A stretch of DNA of 64,000 nt from Variovorax boronicumulans. GTDB taxonomy: Bacteria; Pseudomonadota; Gammaproteobacteria; Burkholderiales; Burkholderiaceae_C. Shown here piece after piece: positions 40,001 to 47,736 of this stretch. The stretch lies in contig NZ_JAAAFX010000004.1 in the NCBI RefSeq assembly GCF_019352895.1, positions 1,348,991-1,412,990 on the forward strand. Direction: 5' to 3'. Each line of letters begins with the position of its first letter. Positions within the stretch are counted from its first letter, which is position 1. The position numbers and the translations under genes are program-made. The notes beneath the pieces are model-generated. The model worked only from the letters and a program-made list of their open reading frames with translations, was not told the DNA's origin and did no database searches.

Positions 40001-43000
40001 TGCCGCCCGACAGCAGGCTCAGGTTGTCGAAGCCACCGGCCTCGATGCGGTCGGCGCCGAGGCGCGCATGGCCGTACATCAGCGCCGCATCGCCCTGGCC
40101 GGGCCGCAGGCCGGCCGCCAGCGGCTCGGGCGCCTGCCGGTTCAGCAGCGCGATCTCGCGCGGCACCAGCACGCCGGCGTCGGGGCCGGCACTGTTCACG
40201 TAGTTGGGCGTGTCCAGCGCCAGGGCCAGCGTGCCGCCAGCGGCGCCCGCGCCACCCGCGGCCGCGCGCAGTTCGCCGTCGAGGTACAGGCCGTTGAAGC
40301 TGCTCAGGTAGAGCAGGCCGCCGTCGGAGGCCACCACGGTGGCGCCCTGCTGCGGCAGGTCGAGCAGGGCCGAGGTGCCGGAGGCGTCCAGCCGCGCGCC
40401 GGAGCGCACGACGATGAAGTTGTCGATGCCGTTGGCCAGGGTGGCGTCGGCACGGTAGCGGCCACCGATCTGGATGCTGCCGCCGTTCAGCACCGTGCCA
40501 TAGCGGTGCCCCAGCACATCGGTGGCGGTGGCGGCCAGCCCGGCCACGTCGAGCACGGCCCGCGAGCCGATCCAGACCGAGCGGTCGTGCGCCTTGACCG
40601 AAGCGATGTCGTCGTTGCCATAGCCCAGCGGCTGTACCTCGATGCGGCCGCCGGCGGCATGCAGTGCGCCCTCGATCGTGATCTGGCCATTGCCCGTGAG
40701 CGCGATGGCCTGACCCGGATCGACCGTGAGCTTCGCATCCGCACCCACAGCCAGCGTGGGCGCCAGGGCGCTGGCCTGGCGGCCGGCCGTCAGCGCGATG
40801 CTGGCGCCGGCGCGCTGCCCCAGGCGGTGCGCCGCCGCGTCTTCGGTGAACAGCGGCGGCTCCCACAGGCCGAGCGCCTGTGCCGGCTCGGCGCCGGTGG
40901 CCAGGTCGTAGGCGGCGCGGCGATCGAGCTGCAGCACCGGCATGCGCACGGCCACGTCGGCGCCCTCGGCCACCGCCACGCCGCCCAGGCCCACCACCTC
41001 GTAGCGCGAGAAACCCTGGCCGAAGGTGTTCGCCGCCAGGTGCATCAGCGGCGCCACGGACACCGGCTGCGGCAGCACCGTGCCCGCGCGCAACACGGTA
41101 CCGGCGGCATAGGTGATCTCCTTGGGAGCGAGCGTGCCGGCCTTCATCACGCCGGCCGAGGGCGCAATGCCCATGCCGTCCGGGAAGGCATCGGCCGGCA
41201 GCACATAGCTCACCGGGAAGCCGTTCGCGTTGCTGATCGCCATGATCACGGTGCCGGCCGGCACACGCACCGGCTGGTTCCAGGCGTACATGTTGATCTG
41301 CTGCCCCCCCATCCGGACGATGGAGTAGGAGTTGCTGCCGGTGGGCACCGGCGCCAGCCAGTCCGCGGCCAGCGTGATCCAGCTGGCGGACTGGTTCAGG
41401 TCGATCAGCGGCGAGCCGCCGACCGCCTCGCCCGGCAGCGCGCGGGTTCGCACGAAATGGAAGTCGGCCGGCAGCACCGCGCCTTCGGCCACGGAGAACG
41501 CGCCCTGCGTGACCAGGTCGGACAGGGAGGCCTGGCCCGCAGCCAGCGTGCCGTCGCTGCCGGCCACCTGGCCGCCGATGACCACGGCATCGCCGGTCTG
41601 CAGGTGCAGCGTGCCGCCGCCCTGCACGCCGTGGCCGCGCAGCTCGCCCTCCAGGCGCAGGTGGCCGGCCTTGCTGCCGCCCGCCGGCAGGCCATCGGCG
41701 ATCAGCGTGATGCTGCCGCCCTTGCCGCCGCGCGTCTTGCCATCGGCCAGCAGTGCCGCGCCCGAGGACACGTCGAGCAGCGCGCCGGCGCCCACCGTCA
41801 CGTCGCCGCTGCTGCGCAGCGCGATGCGGCCGCCGTGGACGTAGGGCAGGCCACCGGCATCGCTCGCGTCCTGGCGCAGGTTGGTCCACACGCCGCGCGC
41901 ATCGAGCGTCACGCCCCCGGCGACGGTGGTGCGCTCGATGACCCCGGCCGGCGTCTGCGCGGCGACGGGGCTGTACAGCCAGCCCAGGCCGGCGCTGGTG
42001 ATGCGCTCGACCAGGTTGCCCAGCGCGATGCTGCCGCCACGCGCCGTGAGGTCGGCATTCACCTGCACCTCGGTGGCGTGCAGCGCGATGCTGCCGCCCT
42101 GCGCCACGCTGACGGCCTCGTCCACCGTCAGGCTGCCGAGGGCGTAGGCATGCAGCGTGTCGAGCCGCTGCGCGCCGAGCCAGGCCGCATCCAGCACGAT
42201 GCGGCCGGCGCTGGACGGACCGGCGTCGGCGTTGCCGATGACCACCTCGTTCACCACGGCGCCCGGGTTGTCGCGCAGGGTGCGCGTGTCCTTGTCGTAG
42301 ACCGGCGTGTAGCGGCCCACGATCAGTTGCGCACCACGCGCCGCCGCCGTCTGCGCCTGCGCGTAACCGTCCAGGCCCGCATCGCGGGCGCGCGTCTGCT
42401 GCGGACCCTGGTAGACGCCGGTGTCCAGCTGCCCCTGCAACGTGGCCGCCTGCGTCGCCACGATCAGCCGGCCCGCATCCCGGCCCACCGTGTAGCCACT
42501 CTCCAGCCGACGCTCCGGTGCGATCAGCGGGCTGGCGAAGTTCTCGGTCACGCCCCAGCGCGCATGCACGGACTCGAAGCCCTGGTACACGCCGGTGTAG
42601 CGCAGGTCGCCCGGTGCACGGGAGGCGCTGTAAAGGCGGCCATCGGCGCCCTTGAGGAAGGTCTGTTTGACGTAGCCGGTCTGCACGTCGAGCGAGCCGC
42701 CGGCCAGGTTGATCAGGCTGCCCTCGTGGGTGGTCAGCTCGCCGCCGGTGAACTGCACCGTGCCGCCCTGCGCCGCCCATTCGCCGATGCTGTGGCCGGT
42801 GATGCCCAGGTAGCCGCCCACTTCGAGCAGCCCGCCCGCGGTGTACCAGCGGTCGGTTTCGTAGCCGTTGGTGCCCGCCGGGACTTTGACGAGGGTGCGC
42901 CGGTCGATCCAGATGTTCTTGTTGTTCAGGCTCTTGTCGTCGCGGTTGACGGGCGCGTCGCGCTGCTCGTTGCCCTGCGCATTGACGAGCACGTTGTTGG

Positions 43001-44618
43001 CTTCCATCGCCACGCGCACGCCCACCGCGCCGGACACGTCGATGGTGGCGCCGCCGGCCAGCGCGGCGCGTGCCGCGTTCACCATCACCTGGCCGCCGGT
43101 CGCCAGCGTGAGCGAGTCGGCGCGGAAGTCGACCGCGCCCGCGCTGTCGATCAGCACCAGCGACTGGTCGCGCCGGTGCTGCACGCCGTCGCCGCTCTTG
43201 TCGGACTCCTTGATCAGCGCATCGCGCTGCGCATCCAGCGCGGTGGCGGCGGACTCGGACAGCAGCACGGCCGTGAGGCTGCCTTCGCCCAGCTGGACCC
43301 GGCCGTCGGTGTCGCCGCCCGCATTGTTCAGGTGCACCGTGCCGCGCACGGTCACCGAGGTGGTGGCCACCGCCACGCCCTGCTGGCGCACATCCTGTCC
43401 GGTGAGCGTGATGTCGCCGGTGGCGGCCTGGATCAGGCCGGTGTTGCGGACCAGGCCGGCGGCCGAGCCGTCCTGGCGCAGCGTGCTCACCACGTTGCCG
43501 CGCGTGGTCGCGTTCGGGTTGGCCTCGGTGCCCTGACCGCGGCGGATCACGAAGGCATCGCCCGCGGCCAACACGGCCTGCCCTGCGGCGGTGTGGATCT
43601 GGCCCGCGTTGTGCACCTCGCGCCCCGCCAGCAGCACATAGCCGCCGCCGTCGGTGACGCTGGTCGGCTGCGCCGTCTGCAGGCGCGCGCCGGCCTCGAC
43701 CACCACGTCGCCCGTGGCCGCGCCATGGCTGAAGCTGCTGGCGGTGGTCGCGAGGTCGTTGGCCAGGCTGGGGATGAACTTCGTGCCCTGGGCCTCGCTG
43801 AACAGCCCCTTCTTGAACTGCGCATCGCTCATGCCGACGGCCGAGGCCACCAGGTTGCGCGTGTCGACCTGGCTCGAGCCGCTGAACACGATGCCGTTGC
43901 GGTTGACCACCATCACCGTGCCGTCGGCCTGGATCCGGCCCTGGATCCGAGAAGGCCGCGCCTGCGGATCGTTGACCCGGTTGAGCACCGACCAGCTCGG
44001 CTGTTGCTCGAACTTCAGGGTGGTGTCGCGCCCGACGTTGAAGCTCTCCCAGTTGAGCACCGCCTGTGCGCCGGTCTGGGCGATCGTGACCTGCGTCTGG
44101 CCGCCGCTGCGGGTCTGCACCGGCGCCTGTGCGTGGGCCCAGCCGGCCGTGAGGCTGTTCGTGTCGACCTGGAGGCCGCCTTCGCCCAGCCCGTCGGGCA
44201 CGCTCGAGGCGCCGGCCAACGCCGCCGCGCGCGCCGCGGCCTGGGCCGCCTGCTGCGCCGCAATGCTGCGTGCCGCGAGGTTCAGGTTGCCGATCGAACG
44301 CTGCAGTTGCGCCTGGGCCTGCTGCTGCTGCGCCAGCGGGTTGGTGAGCGTCGATGCCAACTGTCCGTTGGGCAGCCGCCCCGTGGCGGCGGCCGTGTCC
44401 TGCGCCAGGTTCTTCTGCGCCATCCAGGCGGCGCCGAGGGCGCGTTGCGCCTGCGCGGGGCCCGCCGCCCCCATCGCCACGCCGGCCGTGAGCAGGGCCG
44501 CCACGGCCCGCATCATCGGGTTGAGCCGCGTGCGCCGCAGCGAGCTTCGCGGGCCCGAAAGGAAGGCCGAGGAAGAGGATGCGCTCCTGTTGCGCGTGAC
44601 CGCCGTGTTGCGTTGCAT
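31074..44618 (-). CDS. FHA3, giant filamentous-haemagglutinin-like exoprotein
   Basis: 4514-residue TPS-type exoprotein, the largest gene in the window. I chose ATG 44618: AGG at 44627-44625 is a fitting Shine-Dalgarno, and a TCA codon, otherwise essentially absent from this gene, lies just upstream; a TTG at 44639 is rejected. The signal peptide has about 34 basic/Ser-rich residues before the hydrophobic core and ends A-Q-A before Q58. TPS domain about 95-275 (ILNWESFNVGRDTTL, NRNGIVFSGSSQVDT). Beta-helix body with YTLLPSSYALMPGAF; cysteine pair C2226/C2232 aligns with the FHA2 pair. The DUF3739-type C-terminus ends FTVRVLGFGNEA plus a short tail. Its own STN/sigma/FecR genes are displaced upstream by the EAL-GGDEF gene. 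Confidence 0.94.
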   Translation of the reverse strand: MQRNTAVTRNRSASSSSAFLSGPRSSLRRTRLNPMMRAVAALLTAGVAMGAAGPAQAQRALGAAWMAQKNLAQDTAAATGRLPNGQLASTLTNPLAQQQQAQAQLQRSIGNLNLAARSIAAQQAAQAAARAAALAGASSVPDGLGEGGLQVDTNSLTAGWAHAQAPVQTRSGGQTQVTIAQTGAQAVLNWESFNVGRDTTLKFEQQPSWSVLNRVNDPQARPSRIQGRIQADGTVMVVNRNGIVFSGSSQVDTRNLVASAVGMSDAQFKKGLFSEAQGTKFIPSLANDLATTASSFSHGAATGDVVVEAGARLQTAQPTSVTDGGGYVLLAGREVHNAGQIHTAAGQAVLAAGDAFVIRRGQGTEANPNATTRGNVVSTLRQDGSAAGLVRNTGLIQAATGDITLTGQDVRQQGVAVATTSVTVRGTVHLNNAGGDTDGRVQLGEGSLTAVLLSESAATALDAQRDALIKESDKSGDGVQHRRDQSLVLIDSAGAVDFRADSLTLATGGQVMVNAARAALAGGATIDVSGAVGVRVAMEANNVLVNAQGNEQRDAPVNRDDKSLNNKNIWIDRRTLVKVPAGTNGYETDRWYTAGGLLEVGGYLGITGHSIGEWAAQGGTVQFTGGELTTHEGSLINLAGGSLDVQTGYVKQTFLKGADGRLYSASRAPGDLRYTGVYQGFESVHARWGVTENFASPLIAPERRLESGYTVGRDAGRLIVATQAATLQGQLDTGVYQGPQQTRARDAGLDGYAQAQTAAARGAQLIVGRYTPVYDKDTRTLRDNPGAVVNEVVIGNADAGPSSAGRIVLDAAWLGAQRLDTLHAYALGSLTVDEAVSVAQGGSIALHATEVQVNADLTARGGSIALGNLVERITSAGLGWLYSPVAAQTPAGVIERTTVAGGVTLDARGVWTNLRQDASDAGGLPYVHGGRIALRSSGDVTVGAGALLDVSSGAALLADGKTRGGKGGSITLIADGLPAGGSKAGHLRLEGELRGHGVQGGGTLHLQTGDAVVIGGQVAGSDGTLAAGQASLSDLVTQGAFSVAEGAVLPADFHFVRTRALPGEAVGGSPLIDLNQSASWITLAADWLAPVPTGSNSYSIVRMGGQQINMYAWNQPVRVPAGTVIMAISNANGFPVSYVLPADAFPDGMGIAPSAGVMKAGTLAPKEITYAAGTVLRAGTVLPQPVSVAPLMHLAANTFGQGFSRYEVVGLGGVAVAEGADVAVRMPVLQLDRRAAYDLATGAEPAQALGLWEPPLFTEDAAAHRLGQRAGASIALTAGRQASALAPTLAVGADAKLTVDPGQAIALTGNGQITIEGALHAAGGRIEVQPLGYGNDDIASVKAHDRSVWIGSRAVLDVAGLAATATDVLGHRYGTVLNGGSIQIGGRYRADATLANGIDNFIVVRSGARLDASGTSALLDLPQQGATVVASDGGLLYLSSFNGLYLDGELRAAAGGAGAAGGTLALALDTPNYVNSAGPDAGVLVPREIALLNRQAPEPLAAGLRPGQGDAALMYGHARLGADRIEAGGFDNLSLLSGGMITLEGGLDLTLGQSLRLTSGSISLVEGSAEGASVRLAAPHVRLAGVTRSQKDFNLLPRALPQPSGILGMVEVAADSRLLVESSLLDVLDEVKFGTFGQVRAADPLIQRAGFDLVTLRSEGDLRFLASSRGVLFNTSLTTVGDLVLAASQLYPATGARAQVIAGQRGALSNWGSFEIGYDPARSLRIEHSGGPEAALPYAVFGSLQLLSANVAQGGVVRAPLGTVTLGIGAAQGTPPSTVQLLPGSVTSVSAAGLVMPYGGTVDGLTYNYAGLDVPYYGLGDLLGSVRLTARDIDVQAGATLDLRGGGALQGAGFLSGRGGSTDARLHPLLQVQANGRFVLPGLATNPVYAIVPGVQAAAAPVAAEKGAGDPGVGRQITIGEGVPGLPAGTYTLLPSSYALMPGAFRVELNGLAPSQAAFGGTHAMRNGSYSTAARLGVAHTGIVDALSTQAVLTPGGTLRSYAQYNETSYAQFGLDWALRDSVPRPQLERDARVLSLLPGAQLQIAPGTVQFAAAEGGRGGTVSLLAPQVEVLAGGAAPTTGYAGLSVQADLLNGIGASVIAIGGLPASTFTVLAGYGSTADAWRVGLGSSSGTTAEIVLRAGAVLSAPQVFLVTGRTDGGITLEQGAGIDTLRRGAAAWSAADGYVVAPGPASVLALSNGRLDVLPPTTTGTPGAGAGRIHIGTCAAGASCTGETRLYSEGTITAVTDQSFLLDDSVRYGARDLVLAVGAINVGTQAQLAAAHDGGILPAGLTLDQQVLDRLLQGDTRTGAPALENLVLSARDAVNFFGSVKLSTVDAATGRSALQNLVLGAPAIYGWGAAGDVAHIETDRLVWNGALSLPGTVVAGGAGSGSGRFVVDARQIEFGYGPRSQADTLNSHDRLVLGFDSVHLNASERITANHKGSLAVYRSQGDWDDAAQACHYSGGDLHLLTPLLTGHAGSVNTLKAGGAITAKAPAGSASPLPDNATLADALGATLSLDAGRGLTLDTAVLLPSGKLGLSAGDDVRLDDGAQLDLAGRKIDFFDVSSYSWGGEVKLDSRSGNVTQAAASRIDLSAQQNRAGRLTAIAVEGTVGLAGAIDGRTSGRYDAGGTQVPFAAGTVEVHGLRIDDFAGLNARLSDGGVFGGRSFRLGQGDLAIGDELKAREINVSVDNGHLTVNGRIDASGEQAGTIRLAANHGLTVAGTGVLDARASVLRRDSYGQAIEAPNRAVIEIDAGDGRLLLAPGATMRLDVAGADARYGTVALNARRLGGATGHDVDIDAAGALTITGARSIALNAFQRYEDAPLGTETTVDGRPYQAIDQAWLDARHGESATFIGHALANGALMNGRLAGLRAYSDQFRLRPGVEVATTGDLHVDGDIDLSGHRYASVNPHSQRTGVHGSGEAGALVLRAGGNLQIFGSISDGFDGSRLGETPDDRGWVLPAGRMPFGGDLVIPHAGVATLDAGTVFKAGRTLNYDLPVAGLSLPAGSVLPVAMPLGQSLSLPAGTVLAAAVRDADGTLLHAAGTVLREPLVLAAGLRLDAGFRLTAPTTLAASFWPAGRKLPMDLTLAQPLTLAKGAIVPSETDVVLPDGATVVDLRPADAQGRQGRTWALAPMLAPGSQSSDLRLVAGADLGAADSRLTRPGSTARLQLADTHFGLGTAYDQTYQLPLGVDPGFLEMMSLYYGFDWQPGTLLKSDTIQVLKDYGVIWQKVEELNDYGFGTVVEFLSAEVVMKPARQQLFSVLRTGTGDLDLIAAGDLDLRTPYGVYTAGTPSAAPGAGFDRARARAADGTILQPEGAAFEPLVDGGAASLYAAWYPERGGNVLLRAGGNLTGDLIGNNAAYIEPSYTFGNTRQQHASTAVGNWLWRQGTGSVESGASAVPTAWWINFGTYVGGGADGNPDEYGTYLYGNDPSLVGFTGVGTLGGGNLRVEAGGNAGIIDPRGSTRPNPSGQQLEASSHNPRSQGLHLAVASTGRITADGTLVQTGGGDLDLRLGGTLNPDATWRRNEHDLNSTFVNLRGALHIDAGAIGGTQPRYGALNLVDTRTGDPYAAGAALAGGGPILVLGDSTVRIETRGDLVLGGVADPGRTLMLESTSFSYQGTQHADLGWTWFSMWTPTTAIDLLSAGGNLTPTTAWAEGGGQEDLRWNGDGRNQSANSDGYFYPSILRAAAANGSLYYGVSTTSLVNNFGQTPLRVAFGVVLAPSPTDAQFANATGRGELQLLARDSIFGSGFVFSASTADPAAMSSVFRPGFVGQVADSGGGPYGWDPLWVHNTAAEVASRNTWISAEGGRANVAPLFTFGSAATAAYASVGQAPARYYAVEGDIVGLRVGQEVLLGFPAGAQGSRYEGSMPVAVRAGRDITDSGTQLGRADTVTGVKDSTGNSRGNLIAHAFADDVSVVQAGRDIRYSSFYVTGPGLLDVSAGRNIYLADKGEFKSLGPAVDGVASDRASGASIAVAAGLGSGAHWDAFAARYLDPAHLANPDLPFADQPGTALTVYGGQLTLSQWLAREFGYTGDEAGAEAFLAAQQGTLDHRREQALAGGDTAASRALAREYKVESRLHLVNWLNERFGKAGANRSGLHFDAATMDARAFFDALPAEQRSAFLRNVYYAEIKAGGREYNDEGGKRFGSYLRGREAIATLLPSHDAQGQALSYAGDLTMFSSALYYNADYVNNGTGQARPRPGVNYLTYAEWVALNRPGYGVSFYDVLDAGIHTNFGGDISIMTPGGRTLVGVDGGFVPGPGSGVMTLGEGDIHIYAKGDILMGQSRIFTTFGGSILAWSAEGDINAGRGAKTTVVATPQRRVYDSVGNVTLSPATPSTGAGIATLNPIPEIPPGDVDLIAPLGTIDAGEAGIRVSGNVNLAALQVVNAENIQVKGQSIGMPVVASVNVGALSNASAAAAQAAVAAQEVMQRERAAARQALPSVFTVRVLGFGNEAPAAPPQGREGGAAERVGYNPDGVVQVLGAGTLTAAQQQPLTPGERRGLVR

Positions 44619-44959
44619 GGGTGACCTGTTCGTGTTCAATGGCTGGACCGCGCCACGACGCCCACCGGCCGTGCCGGCGCGGGGTTGTCGTGACCTACGG
44701 GAGCTATGACAGAACAGGGGAAACGCGACTGCAGCATGTCACGAAAACTTCACAAAGCAGGTGGGCGTGCCGGCCACGCGGCCGGGCGTCTCGATTCTTC
44801 CGATCGGCATGACCCGGCCATGACACGGCGACGCCGATTGCACCCGCGCGGCACACGGTCGCAGTGCTGACACACAAGCCGTCCATGCTGCACGCGGACG
44901 CGATCCGTCTGCCCTTCCTCCTTTGCGAACCGACGACGCCGCGAGCGCCTGGCCCCCGA
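44619..44959. promoter_or_regulatory. 341-bp divergent intergenic region between FHA3 and the EAL-GGDEF gene
   Basis: This gap must hold the promoters of FHA3 (minus) and of the c-di-GMP gene (plus). It contains the Pho-box-like repeat at 44737-44753. No copy of the cassette A or B ECF promoter elements is evident. Part of the right end may be coding if the EAL protein starts at ATG 44885 or GTG 44864. Confidence 0.5.
44737..44753 (+). promoter_or_regulatory. Pho-box-like direct repeat upstream of the EAL-GGDEF gene
   Basis: Plus strand TGTCAC-GAAAA-CTTCAC, 11-nt period. The first 10 bases are identical to the FHA1 site. It points toward the EAL-CBS-GGDEF gene, 206 bp before its ATG. No convincing -10 follows at the canonical distance. 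Confidence 0.35.
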
Positions 44960-46807
44960 ATGAATCCGTCCGAAAAAACGCTGGCACGGCTGTACCGCGA
45001 CGAGGCGCTGTACCCGGTGTTCCAGCCGATCGTGGACCTGCGCAAGGGCAGCATCTTCGGCCACGAGGCGCTGATCCGCGGCCCGCTGGGCACGCCCTTC
45101 CACACGCCGGCCGCGCTGCTGGCACTGGCCGCGGAGGAAGACTGCCTGACCGATTTCGAACTCGCCTGCGTCGACGTCATCCTGCGGCACTGGGGCGGAC
45201 TCACCGCGCCGGGCCAGCTGTTCCTCAACATGAGTTCCGACGCGCTGTCGGCCGCCATGGACGGCCCCGCGCCGAGCCGCTTCGAGCGCACGCTGGCCCT
45301 GCACGGCATCGCGCCACGCACCGTCACCGTCGAGATCACCGAGGAACGCGCCGCCAGCGACATGGGTGCGTTGCGACTGGCCGTCAAGGCCCTGCACAGC
45401 ACCGGCGCGCGCGTGGCGCTGGACGACTTCGGCGAGGGCCAGTCGAACCTTCGGCTGTGGAGCGAGCTCCGGCCGGACTTCGTGAAGATCGACAAGTTCT
45501 TCACCCACGGCATTGCGAGCTCGCCGCAGAACCTCGAGCTGGTGCGCACCATCGTCGGCTTCGGCCACACGCTGGGTACGACTCTGGTCGCCGAGGGCGT
45601 GGAAGACACCAAGGACCTGCGGGTGCTGCGCGACCTGGGCATCGACCACGGACAGGGCTACCTGCTGGGCCGCCCGACCCGCGTGCTGCACGAGGCCGCG
45701 CCCTCGCCGATCACCGAGGCCATCCGCGACAGCCGCATCGCCGTGATGCCGCATGCGGCGCAGCAGGCGCAGCCCGGCGTGCTGCGCAGCCTGGCGGTGA
45801 TCCAGGCGCCGACGCTGGGCCCGGCCACGCCCATCGACGAGGTCTCGACGCTGTTCCAGGCCCATCCCGAACTGCATGCGCTGGCAGTGCTCGACGCGGG
45901 CCGGCCCGTGGCTTTGATCAACCGGCAGGCGTTCATGAACGACTACGCGCGGCTCTACTTCCGCGAGGTGCATGGGCGCCGGCCCTGCATCGGCTACGCC
46001 AACACCAGCCCGCGCGTGGTCGAGCTCGAGGACAACGTCGAGCAGCTGGTGGGCATCCTGATGTCGGAAGACCAGCGCTACCTCAACGACGGCTTCATCG
46101 TCACCGAGGACAGGCGCTACCTGGGCCTGGGCACGGGCGAACAGCTGGTGCGCGCCGTGACCGAGGCACGCATCGAGGCCGCGCGCCATGCGAACCCGCT
46201 GACCTTCCTGCCCGGCAACATCCCAATCAGCATTCACATCGAACGCCTGCTGGCCAGCCATGCGGGCTTCGCTGCCTGCTATGCAGACCTGAACAACTTC
46301 AAGGTCTTCAACGACCACTACGGCTACTGGCGCGGCGACGAGATGATCCGCATGCTCGCGCGGCTGGCCGTGAAGCATGCCGACGCGCACCGCGATTTCG
46401 TGGGCCACATCGGCGGCGACGACTTCCTGGTGCTGTTCCAGAGCGAGGACTGGCAGGCCCGCTGCGCGCGCATGATCGAGGACTTCGACCTCGAGGCCCT
46501 CGGGCTCTACGACGATGCCGCGCGCGACGCGGGCGGCATCGAGGGCAAGGACCGGCGCGGCACGACGCACTTCTTCCCCTTCACCACGCTGTCGATCGGC
46601 GCGGTGCGCATCGCGCCCGGCCGCTTCGCCCATGCCGAGGACGTGGCGGCCGAAGCGGCCATCGCCAAGCACGAGGCCAAGCACGCCAACACCGGCCTCA
46701 CGGTGCGCGAGCCCGGCGCCATCGCCCCGTCCAGGCCCGGCCGCGCGCCCTATGCGCTGCCCAGCAGCACGATGCCGCCCGGCAGCGTCGTGACGTCGAG
46801 CCGGTAG
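44960..46807 (+). CDS. EAL-CBS-GGDEF c-di-GMP signalling protein
   Basis: 615-residue cytoplasmic protein for cyclic-di-GMP turnover. The EAL domain (about 15-245) has all expected motifs: FQPIVDL, E36-A-L-x-R, FLN90, VEITEE, D155-D156, K177, AEGVED and Q232, so phosphodiesterase activity is likely. A CBS pair (about 275-395) follows, then a GGDEF domain (about 425-590) whose signature is GGDDF (485-489) with no RxxD inhibitory site upstream, so cyclase activity is doubtful. ATG 44960 starts just before the EAL domain; ATG 44885 and GTG 44864 would add a weakly supported leader. The 3' end overlaps fecR3 by 58 bp on opposite strands. It is the only plus-strand gene inside the exoprotein locus. 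Control of adhesin display through c-di-GMP is inferred. Confidence 0.92.
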   Translation: MNPSEKTLARLYRDEALYPVFQPIVDLRKGSIFGHEALIRGPLGTPFHTPAALLALAAEEDCLTDFELACVDVILRHWGGLTAPGQLFLNMSSDALSAAMDGPAPSRFERTLALHGIAPRTVTVEITEERAASDMGALRLAVKALHSTGARVALDDFGEGQSNLRLWSELRPDFVKIDKFFTHGIASSPQNLELVRTIVGFGHTLGTTLVAEGVEDTKDLRVLRDLGIDHGQGYLLGRPTRVLHEAAPSPITEAIRDSRIAVMPHAAQQAQPGVLRSLAVIQAPTLGPATPIDEVSTLFQAHPELHALAVLDAGRPVALINRQAFMNDYARLYFREVHGRRPCIGYANTSPRVVELEDNVEQLVGILMSEDQRYLNDGFIVTEDRRYLGLGTGEQLVRAVTEARIEAARHANPLTFLPGNIPISIHIERLLASHAGFAACYADLNNFKVFNDHYGYWRGDEMIRMLARLAVKHADAHRDFVGHIGGDDFLVLFQSEDWQARCARMIEDFDLEALGLYDDAARDAGGIEGKDRRGTTHFFPFTTLSIGAVRIAPGRFAHAEDVAAEAAIAKHEAKHANTGLTVREPGAIAPSRPGRAPYALPSSTMPPGSVVTSSR

Positions 46808-47736
46808 ACCTCGCGCACCAGCGCGATCACGTCGTCGAGCCGGTCGATGGAGAAGCTGGCCTGCACACGCTTGCGTCCGATCTCGGTGCTGGTCAGGATC
46901 AGCTTGCCCGGCCGGTAGCGGTTGACTTCGGCCACCACCTCGGCCAGCGGCGTCTGGTCGAACACCAGCTGGCGCCGCCGCCAGGCGCTGACGGCCGCCG
47001 CATCGGCGGGCCGCGCGACGCCGGGCCGCGCCCTGGCGTAGAGCAGTTGCCGGTCGACATCCACCGCGGTGCTGGCCGCCTCGCCGCGGCGCACGTCGAC
47101 GCGGCCCGCGAGGCAGGTCACGCAGACCTCGCCGTCGATGAAGCGCACGTTGAAGCGCGCGCGCTGCGCCGTGATCAGGCCATCGCCGGCGCGCACCTGC
47201 ACCGCGGGCGCGGCGCCGTCCAGGTCGGTACGGATCTCGGCCTCGCCCTCGAGCAACTCCAGCCGCGCCACGCCGCCCTCGGCGGCACGCAGGTCCATGC
47301 GCGTGCGGGTGTTGAGCTGCACCACGATGCCCTCTGGCGTGACCCACTCGCGCTGCTCGCCGGTGCCGGTGCGCAGGTCGGCCGCCAGGTCGCCCAGCGC
47401 GGGCCACAGGCCCAACGGCGGGCGCACCACCGCCCAGGCGGCCGTGCCCGCCAGGGCGGCGCCCAGGAAGGCGCGCCGCCCGAAGCGGCCGGCATCGCGC
47501 TGCGCAGCCCGCGCCACCTCGGCGCGCTGCACGTGCTGCGCCGCCGGCCGCAGGTCCTGCCAGACCGCGCGCGCCTGCACGAAGGCCGACGCATGGTCGC
47601 GGCTGCGCTCGCACCAGCGCCTGAAGGCCAGTGCATCGTCGGCGTCGGCCGCGTGCGAGGCCAGCCGCACCACCCATTGCCGGGCCTGGCGCCGGATGGC
47701 CTGCTGTTCGGCGCTGTCGTTCACTTCTTCACTCAT
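46750..47736 (-). CDS. FecR-type anti-sigma factor/sensor (cassette C, fecR3)
   Basis: 328-residue FecR paralogue. DUF4880-like N-terminus (about 15-65). GRRAFLGAALAG (86-97) is a twin-arginine-type motif leading into the hydrophobic segment. Periplasmic core PPLGLWPALGDLAADLRTGTGE with LNTRTRMDL. A cysteine pair lies in GEVCVTCLAG. C-terminal STN-like end from FDQTPLAEVVAEVNRYR to LPGGIVLLG. ATG 47736 overlaps the sigma3 gene by 8 bp, so there is no room for a separate promoter, unlike cassettes A and B. The next same-strand gene is FHA3, about 2.1 kb away beyond the EAL-GGDEF gene. Confidence 0.92.
   Translation of the reverse strand: MSEEVNDSAEQQAIRRQARQWVVRLASHAADADDALAFRRWCERSRDHASAFVQARAVWQDLRPAAQHVQRAEVARAAQRDAGRFGRRAFLGAALAGTAAWAVVRPPLGLWPALGDLAADLRTGTGEQREWVTPEGIVVQLNTRTRMDLRAAEGGVARLELLEGEAEIRTDLDGAAPAVQVRAGDGLITAQRARFNVRFIDGEVCVTCLAGRVDVRRGEAASTAVDVDRQLLYARARPGVARPADAAAVSAWRRRQLVFDQTPLAEVVAEVNRYRPGKLILTSTEIGRKRVQASFSIDRLDDVIALVREVYRLDVTTLPGGIVLLGSA

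Noticed and set aside
44619..44639. TTG at 44639 as the FHA3 start
   Set aside because: ATG 44618 has AGG at proper spacing, and a TCA codon, avoided throughout the gene, lies between the two.
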